Shown: piece after piece, positions 23,266 to 34,800 of the stretch
How positions within the stretch are numbered: position 1 is the stretch's first letter
How the letters are laid out: each line of letters starts with the position of its first letter
Assembly (NCBI GenBank): GCA_036346205.1
Contig: JARFJB010001948.1
Coordinates: 292,001 to 356,000, forward strand
Length of the DNA: 64,000 nt
Source: Vesta saturnalis
Taxonomy: Eukaryota > Arthropoda > Insecta > Coleoptera > Lampyridae
Direction of reading: 5' to 3'
Position numbers and translations under genes: made by a program
Notes under the pieces: model-generated
What the model was told of the DNA's origin: nothing
The model's database searches: none
What the model saw: the letters and a program-made list of their open reading frames with translations, nothing else

Positions 23266-24890
23266 CTCGCTGTTTTCTGAGTGTGTGACACCGAAGGCAT
23301 AACCAAATAAAATCTATACCATCTTGGAGAGGACACTTTGGCGCATAGGAAATGGAAATGTACATCTTTGTTTAGTAGCACCGAACTTTGCAAATGGCGC
23401 TGAAACGAGACTGAGGTCGAGTTAGAAAAACTACGTTTTTGTTAACATTAACCGTTGTAAGAATTTAAGATTTTAATCTACAATTATGATTTTTTGCACA
23501 CATATACCTGAAATATGAGCACTTCTAATAGCAATTCAGGAAGTTTGAAAATGTTTACAGTTTTTTTAAAATAAAGTTGAAAACATAAAATTATCAAAAT
23601 CTTGCATCGAAAACTTCACCCTGCGCGAGCTATGCGAATTATTGAAAATGTCTGTACATATATATCGAGTCAGATGTAGCCAGAAAACGTAGAACGTTAA
23701 AAAAAATTAAGTAGCTAACTTTAATAGTTACAGAAATATGAATTTTTATACGCCTGCCTTAACACGCGCGCTGTTGCCCAGAACGCCACTAAGCCGCTCT
23801 TTCTAGAAATCATACGCGTTAGCCATATATCTAGAAACAAAATAAGAATATCTATAAATGAAGAGTAGCGGTGCTTTTCCTAAAAATATTACAAAACCTT
23901 ATTTTCTAAAATGTAATTTTTGAAATCGAAAACAATTAATTTAGTAAATATGGTAATTAATTAAAATAAACTTGTCCAAAACATGTCGAAGCATCGACGT
24001 TATTATTACTCAATAATTCACATAGCTCGCCGCAAGGTGAAGTTTTGGATGCACGATTTTGATAGCTTTATTTTAAAAAAACTGTAAACATTTTCAAAAT
24101 TCTTGAATTGCTATTCGAAGTGCTCGTATTTCAGGTATGCAAAAATCAAAATTTTAGATTAAAAGCATAAATTGTTACCACGGTTAATGTTCAGAAAAAC
24201 GTAGTTTTTCTAACTCTACCTCAGTTGCGTTTACCCACCATTTGCAAAGTTCGGTCCTATTAAAAAAGTTGCACATGTCCATTTCCTATGCCCCAAAGTG
24301 TTCTATACAAGATGGTATACGTTTCATTTGGTTATACATTGGGTGTCCGGCACCCTCAGAAAACAGCGAGTTATAAGGGAGATTTTACTCTACTTTAACG
24401 CATTCACCAAAATACCGACTCCGTCGCGCGGGGTCCGAAGCTTCCGCGGATTCCAAAGCTCTTGAATAAAAATTAATATTTCTGTAACTATCGTAGGTAG
24501 CGACTTAATTTTTTTTTAAACTTTCCTACGTTTTCTGGCTACATTTGACTCGATATATATGTATAGAAATTTTCAATAATTCACATAGCTCGCCGCAGGG
24601 TCAAGTTTTGGATGCACGATTTTGATAATTTTATTTTTGTAACTTTGTAAAAAAAACTATGTTTTCAAAATTATATATGTATGCAAAAAATCTGAATTTT
24701 AGAATAAACGCTTAAATTGTTACAACGGTTAATATTAAGAAAAACGTACTTTTCCTAACTCGACCTCAGTCACGTTTAACCGCCATTTGCAAAGATTGGT
24801 TCTACTAAAAAAAGTTTTACATGTCCATTTCCTATGCCCCAAAGTGTTCTCTACAAGATAGTATATGTGTTTTTCGGTTATACCTCGGTG
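23266..24890. mobile_element. Fold-back repeat cluster, three copies of a ~420 bp arm
   Basis: The arm carries TCCATTTCCTATGCCCCAAA, GCCATTTGCAAAG, TTTGGATGCACGATTTTGAT and CACATAGCTCGCCGCA. It lies inverted at 23266-23760 and direct at about 23990-24400 and 24470-24890. Outer edges bear a GGTGTC/GACACC tip beside GGTTATAC. No coding capacity is seen, so this looks like a fold-back or MITE-like element with an extra arm. Confidence 0.75.
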
Positions 24891-25159
24891 TCACTCAAAT
24901 TCATAATTTTACTGCGATTTTATTCCACTAAAAGGTAATCGAGACCTCTTCACGTTTAAAACTGAATTACGGGATCTATGAATTCCATACGATAGCAACT
25001 TAAAGTGCATTTACCTTGCTAACAACAGAATATTGTGCTGTAAACAGACTTGAGTACTTACTACGCTAGTGTAGTAGCACACATTTTCAAATTTTCGGTT
25101 TTTTAACACGTAAGAGACCCCGGAAAACTTCAGAATTATTAGATTATGCTAAATTATGT

Positions 25160-25162
<3 letters not shown>

Positions 25163-25211
<49 letters not shown>
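25163..25211. repeat. (TA)n microsatellite at the PLE B border
   Basis: A TA run ending directly at the start of the truncated PLE copy. Confidence 0.95.
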
Positions 25212-25215
<4 letters not shown>

Positions 25216-26308
25216 ATTCACTACCTTTTTGGACACCTAATAACAAGACTTCCTAATGGTAAATTTACACAAAAGTTTATCGAAAACCAACTCATACGAA
25301 TAGATACTTGAACTCTCTCTACATCACCATCCTGGTCAATTACGTAGCGTTATGAAATCCTTGATATACCGCTCTTACCACTTATCTGACCAAAATTCTA
25401 AAATGGAAGAGATGAAGACTATTAATAAAATACTAGTTCAAAATGGATACAAAGATCAAGAAATATTGAAAATTACCAACGAAGTAAGAAGACCAAGAAA
25501 TAATAACTTGTCAAACAATGAACCAAGATTCCTGTTATTCTACCTTATATAAAGGAATTACAGACAGAATCGCAAAGAAATTTCAAAAACGACTTCAGAC
25601 CGGTATTCAAACCACATTCAACTTTGTCCCAACTTTTAAGAAACCCCAAAGACAAAATTCCTAATGAAACCAAGGAGTGTATGAAATACCGTGCAACAAC
25701 TGTCGAAGAACTTATATCGGACAAACTAACAGAATATTATATGCGAGAGCCGATGAACACCAACTAGCAATTACAACACAATCCATCATCGTCTTTAGCT
25801 GCACATCATTTAGATACAGGACACCAAATTAACACCAACAATATCCGTCTAATTGCACCTCTATACACCTTACAAGAAAGAATTATTAGAGAAGCAGTTG
25901 AAATTGAAAGAAGACCAAACGCCCTCAATAAACGAGATGACACTTCTAGAATGCCACAAATTTGGAAGAATATCATTAAACAAGTTGATTCGAAATTTCA
26001 ACCAACTCCAAATCTTCCAGAAATTTCAAATACTAATGCTGCAACTATTCCTGGCGTCCCCACTTCTGCACCTTCTACATCATGTACTAGACCCACTACC
26101 CGAAGTCAAACACACCCATCCAGATTAAATTTAAATTAGTTACCTTGTTTCATATTCTGTACTTGTTAAAAATAGTTACCTTATGTCAATTTCTGTAATT
26201 GTCAAAATAAATTCTTGACAAAGGGAACAAAGTACGTTCCCGAAACGTTGAATTAATTTGTACGTTTATTCACACAAGTTTGAAAGAAAAAATGTCTGAT
26301 TTAAATAT
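25212..26308 (+). mobile_element. 5'-truncated upstream copy (pseudo-LTR) of PLE B
   Basis: This segment repeats 27846-28948 almost exactly, from AATAATTCACTACC to AATGTCTGATTTAAATAT. It begins inside the reverse-transcriptase frame and runs through the endonuclease and tail. It joins without a gap to the 5' start of the longer copy. A truncated copy upstream and in tandem with a longer one is the known pseudo-LTR layout of Penelope-like elements. Single-base gains and losses relative to the downstream copy (for example near 25230 and 25560) break its frame. Confidence 0.9.
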
Positions 26309-28948
26309 TAATACTTGTGGAAATCTAAATAGAAACATAATATTCCTATATGGAGAAGAAACTTTGAATACCATCAAGATCTACAGAAAGCTACGTATCA
26401 AAAAATGTGAAACACTTACTAATTTAACTTTTTTAAAGCGTTGTCGTGACAATAAAATAATACCCAAGATTTAAATTGAAACCAAGACCAGACATTAATG
26501 GTTCTTATAATATTTTATTCAAAACAAGTTGCCCTTTAAGAAAAGCGATTGCCAATGAAAGGGCTAAACTTGACTATCTCAACTGTACCCTTTATGACAC
26601 CTTCAAACTTTACATGCTAGCAAAATTCACCCTTTCATATTCGATACGGTGGATCGTCTCATTGAAATTACTGTAGAATCGTCCTTGATGGTAAAACTAA
26701 CCGACAAAAACAAAATTTGAACGTCTGTCTCATACATCGCAGGCAAATAATGTAGAACCGTTAAGGACAGTACACAATTTCAGTGACAAAGAACTTAATA
26801 ATAATATTCTAAATGTTTTAGGTAAAGGGTTTAATTTTGCCATCACTCCTAAACGGATTCCGTAGAAAACATCATTACCAACGTAGAATACGCCTTAAAA
26901 GATACAGAATCTACGGTCGCTGACGAAATTAGACTCAACGTAGCACATTCTTCAGAACTGCAAACTTCCCAAACAAAATGTCACCAAACAAGACCTCCAA
27001 ATGTTACCAAATCAAAATGACGACCAAATATTAATACTCCCCGCTGACAAAGGAAACGCTACTGTCATTGTCAATTCTAAAGACTATCACCACAAGATGT
27101 CTGAACTGTTAACTTCTTCAGAATATAAGAAAAATCAGTGCAATCCTACCACCTACATAGAAAAAACAACAAAATCTATCATTAATTCTACAAAATTAGA
27201 CAAAGAAACAAAACGGAAACTAATTCCAAGAGAGAAGAGCTCAAGAATCCCCAAAATATACGGACTCCCAAAAATACATAAGGAAAACTATTACGCCCTA
27301 TCGTCAGTGCATTCAATTCTCCGACTCATGACCTTGCTCGTTATCTAGCAAAAATTATTCAACCGATTTGTGAAAATGCTGTATCCTACATAAAAAACTC
27401 TTATGATTTTCTACAAAAACTCAAAATTGTACCATTGACTCCAAATGACATTTTAGTTAGCTTCGACATAACGTCACTTTTCACCAAAATACCCATTGAA
27501 GACACGATGCAAATTCTAGAAGAAAAACACTCAATAAACCAAGATATACTCAAATTGATAAACCACTGCATGCACTCAACCTATTTTACATACAAAGGAC
27601 AATTCTACAAACAAATTCAAGGAACACCTATGGGCTCGCCACTCTCTCCAGCTTTTGCGAATGTATATATGGAACATTTTGAAACCACTGCTTTAAATTC
27701 TGCAGATTTAAAACCTAAATGTTGGTTTCGTTATGTTGACGACACATTTGTAGTTTGGCCCCATGGAAAAGGAAACTTGAACCGTTTTCTAGGACATATT
27801 AACAACATCCACGACAACATAAAATTTACTATGGAAGTTGAAGAAAATAATTCACTACCTTTTTTGGACACCCTAATAACAAGACTTCCTAATGGTAAAT
27901 TTACACACAAAGTTTATCGAAAACCAACTCATACGAATAGATACTTGAACTCTCTCTCTCACATCACCATCCTGGTCAATTACGTAGCGTTATGAAATCC
28001 TTGATATACCGCTCTTACCACTTATCTGACCAAAATTCTAAAATGGAAGAGATGAAGACTATTAATAAAATACTAGTTCAAAATGGATACAAAGATCAAG
28101 AAATATTGAAAATTACCAACGAAGTAAGAAGACCAAGAAATAATAACTTGCCAAACAATGAACGCAAGATTCCTGTTATTCTACCTTATATAAAAGGAAT
28201 TACAGACAGAATCAAAGAAATTTCCCAAAACGACTTCAGACCGGTATTCAAACCACATTCAACTTTGTCCCAACTTTTAAGAAACCCCAAAGACAAAATT
28301 CCTAATGAGAACCAAGGAGTGTATGAAATACCGTGCAACAACTGTCGAAGAACTTATATCGGACAAACTAACAGAATATTATATGCGAGAGCCGATGAAC
28401 ACCAACTAGCAATTAACAACACAATCCATCATCGTCTTTAGCTGCACATCATTTAGATACAGGACACCAAATTAACCAACAATATCCGTCTAATTGCACC
28501 TCTATACACCTTACAAGAAAGAATTATTAGAGAAACAGTTGAAATTGAAAGAAGACCAAACGCCCTCAATAAACGAGATGACACTTCTAGAATGCCACAA
28601 ATTTGGAAGAAAATCATTAAACAAGTTGATTCGAAATTTCAACCAACTCCAAATCTTCCAGAAATTTCAAATACTAATGCTGCAACTATTCCTGGCGTCC
28701 CACTTCTGCACCTTCTACATCATGTACTAGACCCACTACCCGAAGTCAAACACACCCATCCAGATTAAATTTAAATTAGTTACCTTGTTTCATATTCTGT
28801 ACTTGTTAAAAATAGTTACCTTATGTCAATTTCTGTAATTGTCAAAATAAATTCTTGACAAAGGGAACAAAGTACGTTCCCGAAACGTTGAATTAATTTG
28901 TACGTTTATTCACACAAGTTTGAAAGAAAAAATGTCTGATTTAAATAT
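26291..28948 (+). pseudogene. Penelope-like retroelement B, nearly full length
   Basis: It encodes a reverse transcriptase fused to a GIY-YIG endonuclease for retrotransposition. From ATG 26291 the N-terminal part (KCETLTNLTFLKRCRDNKII) runs on, after a shift near 26470, to PDINGSYNIL. KGFNFAITPKRIP is near 26825 and ILPADKGNATVIV near 27035. The fingers motif IPKIYGLPKIHKENY is near 27255. The palm shows DILVSFDITSLFT (27448), QIQGTPMGSPLSPAFANVYM (27615) and catalytic YVDD (27735), then LPFLDTLITRLPNG. The endonuclease motif GVYEIPCNNC with TYIGQTNRI and ADEH lies at 28316-28400. It ends near 28770. About five frameshifts separate otherwise well-preserved motifs. A hammerhead-like core follows at 28854-28886. 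Confidence 0.93.
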
Positions 28949-28964
28949 ATATATATATATATAT

Positions 28965-30593
28965 ACAGTGCGTTCAATATAATCGGACGCACTCAATAAC
29001 TCTTTTGTATTGCGTTTCACAAGAAAGTGTTTAAATAGTTTTTTATTCATTTACAAATACTCTATTAAGTGCTTGGTTTAGATAATTTTTTAAGCTTCCG
29101 GTTTGACCGGAAGCGCACATAATTTAATTTTTTTAAATCACACTGTATATATATTTTTGAATTTTTGCATTGCTTATTTTTTTCTCAGTACATACGTATA
29201 AAATTCTTATAGGGTTTTATAAAAAAAAATTAGAGAAAAATGCCATCGAAAGTTTGTCAATTTTATTATACGATTAGAAGAATCAAACAAAACCGTAGGC
29301 AGCGTACATCAACAAAATCGCATCGCAATTGATTTTTCGTTTATTGCAATTGACAATCAGATAAAAGTTTAATTTGATTTCAATCGAAATAATTGTTTAA
29401 AATGAATAACAGTGAAAAAGTTGACCTGTTGTTAATTTTCGGTGAATGTAAACGTAATTCTCGACGAGCGGTAGAATTATACGCACAAAGATGTCCCAAT
29501 AGATACCATCCTTCCGAAAGTTACATACGAAAAATTGAACAATCGCTTAGAATGCGTGGAACATTACCAGGAGTAAATTATCAGAATTTAGAACAACAAA
29601 GAAATGTTTTAACCGACGATATTGAAGTACAAATATTGGGTTATTTTAGAGTAAATCCACGGTCATCTATTAGACATGTAGCGCAAGAAGTAGGTGTATC
29701 AGTTGGCTCAATTCACAGGACATTAAAAAAATTCAAAATGCTACCGTATAAAGTCGATTTGGTTCAACACTTGCGGCCTCAAGACTGATCGGAGATTAAC
29801 TTTGATTGCATGGAGAGTTGAGCAATGTGATCACAATCCATTATTTTATGGACAGATGAATCCAAGTTTACAAATAATGGAGTTATTAATAAACAAAACA
29901 ATCGTTATTGGTCTGACGAAAATCCTCATTGGTCAATGGAAACTAACCATCAAACCGTATGGGGTACTAATGTTTGGTGCGGTTTAATTCGAAACCAATT
30001 ACTAGTGGCCTTATTTCTATGATGGTAATCTAAACGCCAATAGGTATCTTGAATTTTTAGATAACGTGCTACCAACAACGTTCGATGAGTTTCCTCTGCT
30101 TCTGCGGCAACAATTGTATTTCCGGCAAGATGGAGCTCCAGCTCACAACGCGTTGATAGTAAAAGAATATCTTAACCAAACGTTCAGTGAACGATGGATA
30201 GGAACTAACGGCCCGATAGAATGGCCTGCGAGATCATCGGATCTTACACCGTTAGACTTTTTCTTGTGGGGTCATTTAAAAACAGTGGTGTATGCCGATC
30301 CACCTTTAAATGTTATAGACTTAAAGAATAAAATTACAGCTGCATGTGTTAATTTAACTACGCAGCAAATCAAAAAAGCAACTAACCATGAACTCAGGCG
30401 ACGATTAGAAGCATGTCTAGAACAGAATGGTGGCAACTTTGAACAATTTATTCGCTAATTACAACTGATTTTGTTTAATTTTTCTAATCATATAATAAAA
30501 TTGAAAACTTTCGATAGCATTTTCTCTAATTTTTTTATAAAACCCTACAAGAATTTTATACGTATGTATTGAGAAAAAATAAGCAATGCAAAA

Positions 30594-30630
<37 letters not shown>

Positions 30631-30795
30631 TATGATTTAAAAATAAAATATGTGCGCTTCCGTAAACCGAAGCTTAAAATATCTAAACCAAGCACTTAAT
30701 AGAGTATTTGTAAATGAATAAAAACTATTTAAACACTTTCTTGTGAAGCAATACAAAAGAGTTATTGAGTGCGTCCGAATATATTGAACGCACTG

Positions 30796-30797
<2 letters not shown>
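28965..30797 (+). mobile_element. DD41D mariner-type element 2 with ~315 bp terminal inverted repeats
   Basis: Arms 28965-29279 and 30483-30797 are inverted copies, both tipped CAGTGCGTTCAATAT and sharing GAGTGCGTCCGA-type sequence, the CTTCCGG...CCGGAAG palindrome (only partly kept on the right) and TAGGGTTTTATAAAAAAAAA. The right arm has gained a (TA)n tract at 30598-30628. The element sits between TA tracts (28945-28964 and 30798-30868), consistent with TA targeting. Confidence 0.9.
29402..30458 (+). pseudogene. DD41D mariner-type transposase 2
   Basis: ATG 29402 opens MNNSEKVDLLLIFGECKRNS, the first helix-turn-helix. The second lies at SSIRHVAQEVGVSVGSIHRT near 29670. The frame is lost after VQHLRPQD (29786) and resumes as LWTDESKFTNNGVINKQNN, carrying the first catalytic Asp near 29850. 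It shifts again near 30005 and continues to 30458. The second Asp is in RQDGAPAHN and the third in LTPLDFFLWG, 41 residues apart. The C-terminus is EQNGGNFEQFIR. Only two or three small shifts separate it from an intact ~345-residue protein, so it is the youngest-looking transposase here. Confidence 0.92.
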
Positions 30798-30869
<72 letters not shown>

Positions 30870-30870
<1 letters not shown>

Positions 30871-31600
30871 CGGAGTTCAAAACACCTAATTTTAGTAGAT
30901 TAATTAACTCATCTTGTAAGGAAAGGGCTTGAAACGAACAGGAAGTTTCTATGATATCATCGACATAAATTTGATTTTTATAAGCTTATACTGTGGAAAA
31001 CGATCGGCAAGTTCGTTCAGAGTGCATGGCTAAATAGGCTACAATTCAAACCGAAAGTGACTGTATTTAACAGGTGAAAATCGCCAAAGAATTTTTGGTA
31101 ATTTCTGTGCGAACGCGTAATCAAAACCTGACTAAGTGAAGCTTTGTAGTGGTACTTTATTTTCTTTGTACGCAGTGTTGGTAAATAAAGGAAGGAGAAG
31201 AATTCGTATTTGGCGGAATAAGCGTCATATGGCGATTCTCTAAATAATCCCTCATAAATTGGAATAGGCTAGGTATAATTCGGATTTTTAGTAATCTGGC
31301 TTCTAACATTAGGAATCTTCGTACAGCTTGGGGTAGGTGTCCCTAAGTCAGGTTCAGAATTTTGAAAGGTAAAGATACGTAATCTCCAGATGAGTCTCTG
31401 GTAACCGTCTCTTTAAATGTGCGTTCACATTTTATTTCATCTGGGGAAAGGAATGTTTTTGAGGGTAATTGCTCTACTTCCCAAAATTTGGGGATAATAT
31501 AATCTAGGTGGAGTTTGGAATGGGTGAAAAAGGTGTTCGTGTGTGTGTCACAGGTTGGCTTGTTAATTTTACCTACAAATATGTATATTTCATATTTATA
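30870..31600. other. Non-coding, nothing recognised
   Basis: Only short frames are present after the TA tract; no repeats or motifs before the hairpin at 31608. Confidence 0.55.
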
Positions 31601-31607
31601 ATTCTAC

Positions 31608-31700
31608 GTTTCGGAAACTTCTCTTCGTCATCGTTTTCAAGAATGACAATAATAATAATTGTCATGCTTGAAAACGAAGACGAAGAGAAGTTTTCGAAAC
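31608..31700. repeat. 93 bp hairpin made of two opposed Penelope-like tails
   Basis: Arms 31608-31641 and 31667-31700 pair over 34 bp with two mismatches. AATGACAAT (31642) and ATTGTCAT (31658) extend the stem. The minus strand of the left arm reads TGACGAAGAGAAGTTTCCGAAACG and the right arm reads GACGAAGAGAAGTTTTCGAAAC, both like the hammerhead-type tail motif of PLEs. ATAATAATAA forms the loop region. Confidence 0.85.
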
Positions 31701-31947
31701 TCTGTGATATAAAAATGCAACACCAAGATGACATAGGAATTTTTGGACCAAACTTGGCAGAAATATTTAACTAGTCAAATGTAGTAATTGATTAAAATTT
31801 CAAAGAAATTATTAGTTTCAGACTCCATGCAAGGTACAACACCAACGTTGCTATGACGAGCCGTCAGCGGAAGCCAAGATGTGTCGATAGGACTGCAAGC
31901 CAAAAGCTCTAATTCGACGGTAAACTGTAGAAGTGTTACAGGACGTT

Positions 31948-31948
31948 A

Positions 31949-32038
<90 letters not shown>
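31948..32038. repeat. (TA)n microsatellite
   Basis: Long pure TA run directly preceding the first tRNA-like unit. Confidence 0.97.
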
Positions 32039-32039
<1 letters not shown>

Positions 32040-32045
32040 GTAACT

Positions 32046-32174
32046 AAAGTACATACAGTTCAAGCTTGAATCGATTGAGACTTGCTCCTCGATAGCTCAG
32101 ATGGAAGAGCCCACTCTAGAACTGGAGGTCGTGGTTCAAGTCCCACTGAGTTAATCTTTTACTGTATGTACTTT
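32046..32174 (+). repeat. tRNA-like unit 1 bounded by 13 bp inverted repeats
   Basis: Ends are AAAGTACATACAG and CTGTATGTACTTT, a perfect 13 bp inverted repeat. Inside, 32086-32152 is tRNA-like: ATAGCTCAGATGG as A box and D arm, GAGC closing the D stem, an anticodon stem CCACT, and GGTTCAAGTCC as B box. The acceptor stem does not pair well, so this is a tRNA-derived sequence rather than a working gene. The unit and ~30 bp beyond it recur at 32408. Confidence 0.75.
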
Positions 32175-32407
32175 AAAAGTTAATTTTAAATAAAATACAA
32201 TTAATGATTATTAAATTTAACTTCTGTTCGTTCACTAAACCAATTTCTACAGTTATCTATTACTATTGCATACAGCAATAAAATTAACAATCAGTCACGT
32301 GTTGTCATGTGCGAAACCTTAGCAATTGCGGGTTCACATGATATTCACAAAAGTTGACTGTGATCCTTCACTCTGTGTATAAAAAATTATAATACATCGT
32401 AACTAGG

Positions 32408-32538
32408 GAAGTACATACAGTTCAAGCTTGAATCGATTGTGACTTGCCTCCTCGATAGCTCAGATGGAAGAGCCCACTCTAGAAAGTGGAGGTCGTGGTT
32501 CAAGTCCCACTGAGTTAATCTTTTACTATGTGTACTTT
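32408..32538 (+). repeat. tRNA-like unit 2 bounded by inverted repeats
   Basis: Direct copy of unit 1, 362 bp downstream. The anticodon arm is better preserved here (CCACT with AGTGG around CTAGAA). The right terminal repeat has two changes (CTATGTGTACTTT). A TA tract follows at 32567, mirroring the one before unit 1. The 180 bp between the units is unique. Confidence 0.75.
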
Positions 32539-32563
32539 AAAAGTTAATTTTAAGTAAAATACA

Positions 32564-32741
<178 letters not shown>

Positions 32742-32744
32742 CTT

Positions 32745-33905
32745 ATATTTATATTAAACTATTTCGTGGTTGCGCAGATTTATTGGCATGTTGCGCAGTA
32801 ACTTTGGTAGGTGTATTGCGCTTAAGACTCTTCGCGCATTATTTGAATCCATATGGGTTTAATTTCTACACTAGCTTGGCTTATTGGATTTTCTGCTAGT
32901 GCGATGATTGTGGCTTTTTTGAGTTTTCGACGAGTTGTGTAATCGTCCTTTACACTATCTGTATGTTATCCCATTGGATGCGAAGACCACCGAATTCATG
33001 ACGATACCAGTCAGTATAGGACTGAGACTGGAACCCATCGATGTGCCAAAAATTTGCAGGTAGAATTGGTTATTAAAAAAATACAAACTTAACGGAATTG
33101 GAAAAGATCTTTAGTAAACTCACAATTTTTACTGATCAAGCTCCAGTTTTTCTCCAAGATTGATATAATTAATTTCAACGAAAGGTTAGTAAATAAAGAT
33201 ATAACGTCATACGATGTTACTGTATGACTCTCCTGGAGTTGGAAATCATTGATGTTAGAAGCAAATTCAAAGTGTGCTTTATGTTGAATTTAATGTGATT
33301 TTTGAATGCACTTGTTAGTATGGTTGCCAGATATTTCGCTAAGTGGTACATTAGTTTTGTGAAACTTCGGTAAACCATAAAATTTTGGTGCTTCCACTTT
33401 ATACGTGGTAAGTTGTTCAGCTATCGTATCATTAATGCATATTTTGCCTTTTAGTTGTTTGATGAATTTATTGTGTCTGGTTTCAAAGCTCTTTGTAGGA
33501 TCAGTTTTAATTTTATTGTATGTGTCATCATCGTCAAGAAGATGTTGTGCTTTTTGAATCTAGTCATTTTTATTCAACCCAACTAAGACATTGTCTTTAT
33601 CGGCGATGGTAATGAATATATTATCATGCTCTTTCAAAAAGCGTTTGTTTCTTTGACGACTTTAACATCCGACCTAGCGTTAACAAATTTTGTACCTGTA
33701 GTGGAATACTATTGAGTTAGATTTTTGTTGTTTGTTGTTTATACCATCTGTGTTATTTGGTGTTAGGTGGTTAATCAGTTTATCAAACTTAATTAAGTTA
33801 GCTTTTTCAATTTTGTAGAATTGGGAGTTGAAGGAAACCACTTGTTTGCGCCTGAATTCAATAAAGACGTCGTTAGGTAATTTATTAAATTTAGGCGCAA
33901 ACAAG
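32745..33905 (-). pseudogene. Penelope-like retroelement C, antisense, degenerate
   Basis: Read leftwards from 33905, it begins NKLPNDVFIEFRRKQVVSFN. It continues ITIADKDNVLVGLNKND and LLDDDDTYNKIKTDPT, then KFYGLPKFHKTNVPL (about 33385), TSYDVISLFTNL and YLQIFGTSMGSSLSPILTG (about 33030). These are consecutive reverse-transcriptase motifs of Penelope-like elements. After that, nearly all of the remaining ORF is deleted. The stretch 32745-32930 matches the 3' end of PLE A (12310-12470), including TGCGCAG, TTGCGCTTAAG and CTAGTGCGATG, so A and C are one family. A 26 bp snap-back repeat lies at its 5' edge (33834-33859 against 33887-33913). Confidence 0.85.
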
Positions 33906-33929
33906 TGGTTTTCTTCGGCAGTCCAAATT

Positions 33930-34800
33930 GGACGGCAATGTAATGTACGAAACTGTACGAAAAATTTACCAGGCGTGCAAAATAACTAACAAGGAGAATA
34001 AGAGAATAGTTGATCATCGCCCCAAAAAATTTACCCAAGAAAAGCAAGAAGAAATGTGCAAGTTGACTGACAAGGATTGCACCATGACACTACAACAACT
34101 ACAAACTAGTGATAAGCTTATCGACCAATGACAGAGCGGTAAATGAATTTCACTGTAAAACGCGTTTCCTTTGTGCCAGAAAGGCGTAACACCCCAGATA
34201 CTATGCAAAGTAGATTCGATTATGCTGTTCAATATAACAGAATGATGATTGACAGAGAAAAAATATTTTTATGAATGAATTTGGAATCCAAGTGAATTGT
34301 AAAAGATCATATGGAAGATCACAGAAAAAAACAGGAACAACAAAGTCAATGCCCAATTAAGAGGCAGTAATTATTGGGCTGCCGCTGAAATGTCTATTAA
34401 TTTATTATATTTATTCACCCTTCAAGATGGGCATACAATACAGACCACTTTGGAGAATTCTTGACAACTTTCATTGGCCACTGTAGGCGAAGATCACATA
34501 CGAGGTGCATATTTTGTAATGATTTCATAGAACGGATGAAATTCAATAACTGATAAGAGCTCATGGACATGTTCCAGCTTTTCTGCCCCACACAGTCCTT
34601 TTTAAATCCTATTGAAGAGCTGTTTAGCCAATGGAAAAATAACGTAAAGTGAAGTCAGCCTACGGCTGAAGAACAACTGTATGCTAGAATTCATGATGCT
34701 TCTGAAGATATAACGCAAGAACGTTGCCAACATCATGTTCGACATATGGAGAGATATTTGGGAGACCTAATTCAAATTTTTATACATAAGTATTGTGTTA
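33930..34800 (+). pseudogene. Tc1/mariner-superfamily transposase relic
   Basis: The first 67 codons carry a DNA-binding part ending RPKKFTQEKQEEMCKLTDKD. Scattered frames follow: RRNTPDTMQSRFDYAVQYNR, then FMNEFGIQVNCKRSYGRS near 34270, where the first catalytic Asp (usually FxDE) is Asn. The C-terminal catalytic region SPFLNPIEELFSQWKNNVK is near 34590, followed by EEQLYARIHDASEDI. This is a DDE Tc1-like layout, clearly different from the DD41D copies. The middle, with the second Asp, is not recoverable, and the gene is inactive. Confidence 0.75.

Noticed and set aside
23150..23270. Tc1-like second-Asp string (QxDNDRASTVIEKFIHQDC)
   Set aside because: Only ~20 residues resemble the family and nothing on either side aligns.
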